Positions 9,153 to 10,619 of a stretch of 10,619 bases of DNA are shown here, piece by piece. How positions within the stretch are numbered: the stretch's first letter is position 1; every line of letters starts with the position of its first letter. This DNA comes from DAOMNN01 sp050486545 (GTDB lineage Bacteria > Pseudomonadota > Gammaproteobacteria > Burkholderiales > Rhodocyclaceae): contig JBJHDM010000085.1 of NCBI GenBank assembly GCA_050486545.1, positions 1-10,619 of the forward strand. The letters run 5' to 3'. Below the pieces are notes generated by a model, which saw only the letters and a list, made by a program, of their open reading frames with translations, ran no database searches and was not told the origin of the DNA. The translations under genes and the position numbers were made by a program.

Positions 9153-9968
9153 ATGTCGATGCCGTCCGTCTCCTCCGTTCCAGCCGAACCGCCGCCCGTG
9201 CTCTTCGCAGCGCAGGGCGTGTCGCGACGCTTCGGCGGCGTGGTGGCCCTCGACGACGTGTCCCTGACGATCCGCCAGCACGAGATCTTCGGGCTGATCG
9301 GGCCCAACGGCGCAGGCAAGACGACCTTCTTCGACGTCGCGACCGGCCTGTGCCTGCCCGACCGCGGACAGTGCGTCTTCGCCGGCACGCCCCTGCCGCT
9401 GGGCCGGCCCGATCTCATCGTGGCCTGCGGCATCGCGCGCAGCTTCCAGAACATCCGCCTGTTCCGCGAACTGAGCGTGTTCGACAACGTGCTCGCCGGC
9501 TGCCACCGGCTCGGCCATTCGGGTCCGGTCGCCAGCCTGCTGCGGACGAGAGCGCAGCAGGACGAGGAAGCGGCGGCACGCGACCGCGCCACCGCAACGC
9601 TCGAACGCCTCGGCCTCGCGCCGCTGCGCGATGCGCTCGCGAAGAACCTGTCGTACGGCGACCAGCGCCGGCTCGAGATCGCCCGCGCGCTCGCGACCGA
9701 TCCGAAGCTGCTGGCGCTCGACGAACCGGCCGCCGGCATGAACGCGACCGAAACCGTGGCCCTGCGGGCACTTCTCCATCGTCTGCGCGACGACGGCATC
9801 ACGATCCTGCTGATCGAGCACGACGTGAAGCTGGTCATGAGCGTGTGCGATCGCGTCGCGGTGCTCGACTCCGGGCGCAAGATCGTCGAGGACGTTCCCG
9901 CGGCGGTGCTGGCCGACGAGGCCGTGGTCGAAGCCTACCTGGGCCGGAGGCATCTGCATGCGCGCTGA
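9153..9968 (+). CDS. livG: LivG-type ABC transporter ATP-binding protein
   Basis: Cytoplasmic ATPase subunit of a branched-chain amino acid (HAAT/LIV) ABC importer; relatives also carry amides, urea or aromatic acids. In 271 aa the motifs are Walker A GPNGAGKTT (50-58), Q-loop Q99 in ARSFQNIRLF (95-104), signature LSYGD (166-170), Walker B KLLALDEP (185-192) and switch H223 (IEHD). The motif GIARSFQNIRLFRELSVFDNV and the signature LSYGDQRRLEIARAL are typical of LivG rather than other ABC ATPases. The ATG at 9153 gives a normal length with a short extra N-terminus (about 15 residues); MxM at 9159 is an alternative, and neither has a good RBS. The frame is open upstream to 9006 but lacks family similarity there. 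Its stop overlaps the start of livF by 11 bp, indicating translational coupling. The substrate cannot be told from this subunit. Confidence 0.93.
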   Translation: MSMPSVSSVPAEPPPVLFAAQGVSRRFGGVVALDDVSLTIRQHEIFGLIGPNGAGKTTFFDVATGLCLPDRGQCVFAGTPLPLGRPDLIVACGIARSFQNIRLFRELSVFDNVLAGCHRLGHSGPVASLLRTRAQQDEEAAARDRATATLERLGLAPLRDALAKNLSYGDQRRLEIARALATDPKLLALDEPAAGMNATETVALRALLHRLRDDGITILLIEHDVKLVMSVCDRVAVLDSGRKIVEDVPAAVLADEAVVEAYLGRRHLHAR

Positions 9969-10619
9969 CACGACGACGCCCCTGCTGCGGCTCGAAGGGC
10001 TCGAGGTCGGGTACGGCACGATCCCCGTGGTGCATGGGATCGATCTGGTGCTGTTTCCGGGCGAGACGGCCTGCCTGATCGGTGCCAACGGCGCGGGCAA
10101 GTCCACGACGCTCAAGGCCATCGCCGGGCTGCTCACGCCGGGCGCGGGGTCGATCGTGTTCGAGGACGCAGCGATCACGCGCATGCCGCCCCACGAGCGC
10201 GTGCGCCGCGGGATCGCGATGGTGCCCGAGGGGCGCGGCATCTTCGCCCGCCTCACGGTGGAAGAGAATCTGCGCCTGGGCGCCCACTCGCGTCACGATG
10301 CGGCAGCGGTCCGCGAGGACCTGGAGCGGGTCTTCGCGCTGTTGCCCCGGATGCGCGAGCGCCTCGGCCAGGTGGCGGGCACCCTGTCGGGCGGCGAACA
10401 GCAGATGCTGGCGATTGGCCGTGCATTGCTTGCACGCCCGCGCCTGCTGCTGCTCGACGAACCGTCGATGGGGCTCGCCCCGCGGGTGCTCGAGACGGTC
10501 TTCGAGGTCATCGAGTCGATCGCCCGTGCGGGGGTGACCCTGCTGCTCGTCGAGCAGAACGCGCACCTCGCGCTGGAACTGGCCGACCGCGCGTGGGTGA
10601 TGGAGTCGGGCCGAATCAC
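9958..10619 (+). CDS. livF: LivF-type ABC transporter ATP-binding protein (3' end beyond window)
   Basis: Second ATPase subunit of the LIV/HAAT importer, pairing with LivG as a heterodimer on the inner membrane. The 220 visible residues hold Walker A GANGAGKST (42-50), the LivF-type MVPEGRGIFARLTVEENL (88-105), signature LSGGEQQM (143-150), Walker B LLLLDEPS (163-170) and VEQNA (198-202). The usual switch His is Gln-Asn in VEQN, which is normal for LivF. The protein should end about 12-20 residues beyond the right edge. The start at 9958 has a strong GGAGG 7 bases upstream, inside the end of livG. No permease (livH, livM) or binding-protein gene is upstream of livG, so if linked they must lie downstream. 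Confidence 0.94.
   Translation, partial: MRADTTTPLLRLEGLEVGYGTIPVVHGIDLVLFPGETACLIGANGAGKSTTLKAIAGLLTPGAGSIVFEDAAITRMPPHERVRRGIAMVPEGRGIFARLTVEENLRLGAHSRHDAAAVREDLERVFALLPRMRERLGQVAGTLSGGEQQMLAIGRALLARPRLLLLDEPSMGLAPRVLETVFEVIESIARAGVTLLLVEQNAHLALELADRAWVMESGRI

Noticed and set aside
7832..9880. A 682-codon minus-strand ORF spanning the lipoprotein, pdxH and livG
   Set aside because: It crosses three genes with clear family motifs in other frames and is Arg/Ala/Pro-rich without domains.

Overview
The window is dense, GC-rich bacterial DNA in which most ORFs have long mirror-frame shadows. A canonical SAH (S-adenosylhomocysteine) riboswitch ahead of a cobalamin-dependent methionine synthase, a LIV-type ABC transporter and PdxH suggest a betaproteobacterium, perhaps of the Rhodocyclales (Azoarcus/Thauera-like). 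The taxon is inference; no rRNA or other marker is present.

Layout. (1) 1-544, minus strand: a VapBC-type toxin-antitoxin pair, with the PIN toxin cut by the left edge and a ribbon-helix-helix antitoxin upstream of it. (2) 631-2676, minus strand: a 681-aa TPR protein with a C-terminal module otherwise best known from large actinobacterial-type regulators, but without an N-terminal ATPase or a recognisable HTH. (3) 2677-2779: a divergent intergenic region carrying a perfect 15-bp palindrome. (4) 2780-3549, plus strand: a divergent group I truncated haemoglobin, a GC-rich hairpin, and a 110-aa remnant of an FAD-linked oxidase N-terminus. (5) 3570-3619: a REP-like palindrome between convergent genes. 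(6) 3647-7369, minus strand: full-length metH. Its leader holds a promoter, an SAH riboswitch aptamer and, between aptamer and start codon, an imperfect inverted repeat of about 180 bp. (7) 7717-8988, minus strand: pdxH followed by a BamE-like lipoprotein gene. (8) 9153-10619, plus strand: livG and livF, overlapping by 11 bp, with livF cut by the right edge.

How the genes work together. MetH uses homocysteine and methyl-tetrahydrofolate to make methionine. SAH is the product of SAM-dependent methylation and the source of homocysteine, so an SAH-sensing switch ahead of metH is a feed-forward control of the methyl cycle. PdxH makes PLP, and the lipoprotein probably shares its transcript. LivG and LivF are the two ATPases of a branched-chain amino acid or related importer whose permeases are not in the window.

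The most unusual features are the large inverted repeat in the metH leader, the globin lacking the usual distal-pocket residues next to a decayed flavoprotein gene, and the TPR regulator facing a palindromic operator candidate. No mobile-element gene, tRNA, rRNA or CRISPR array was seen.
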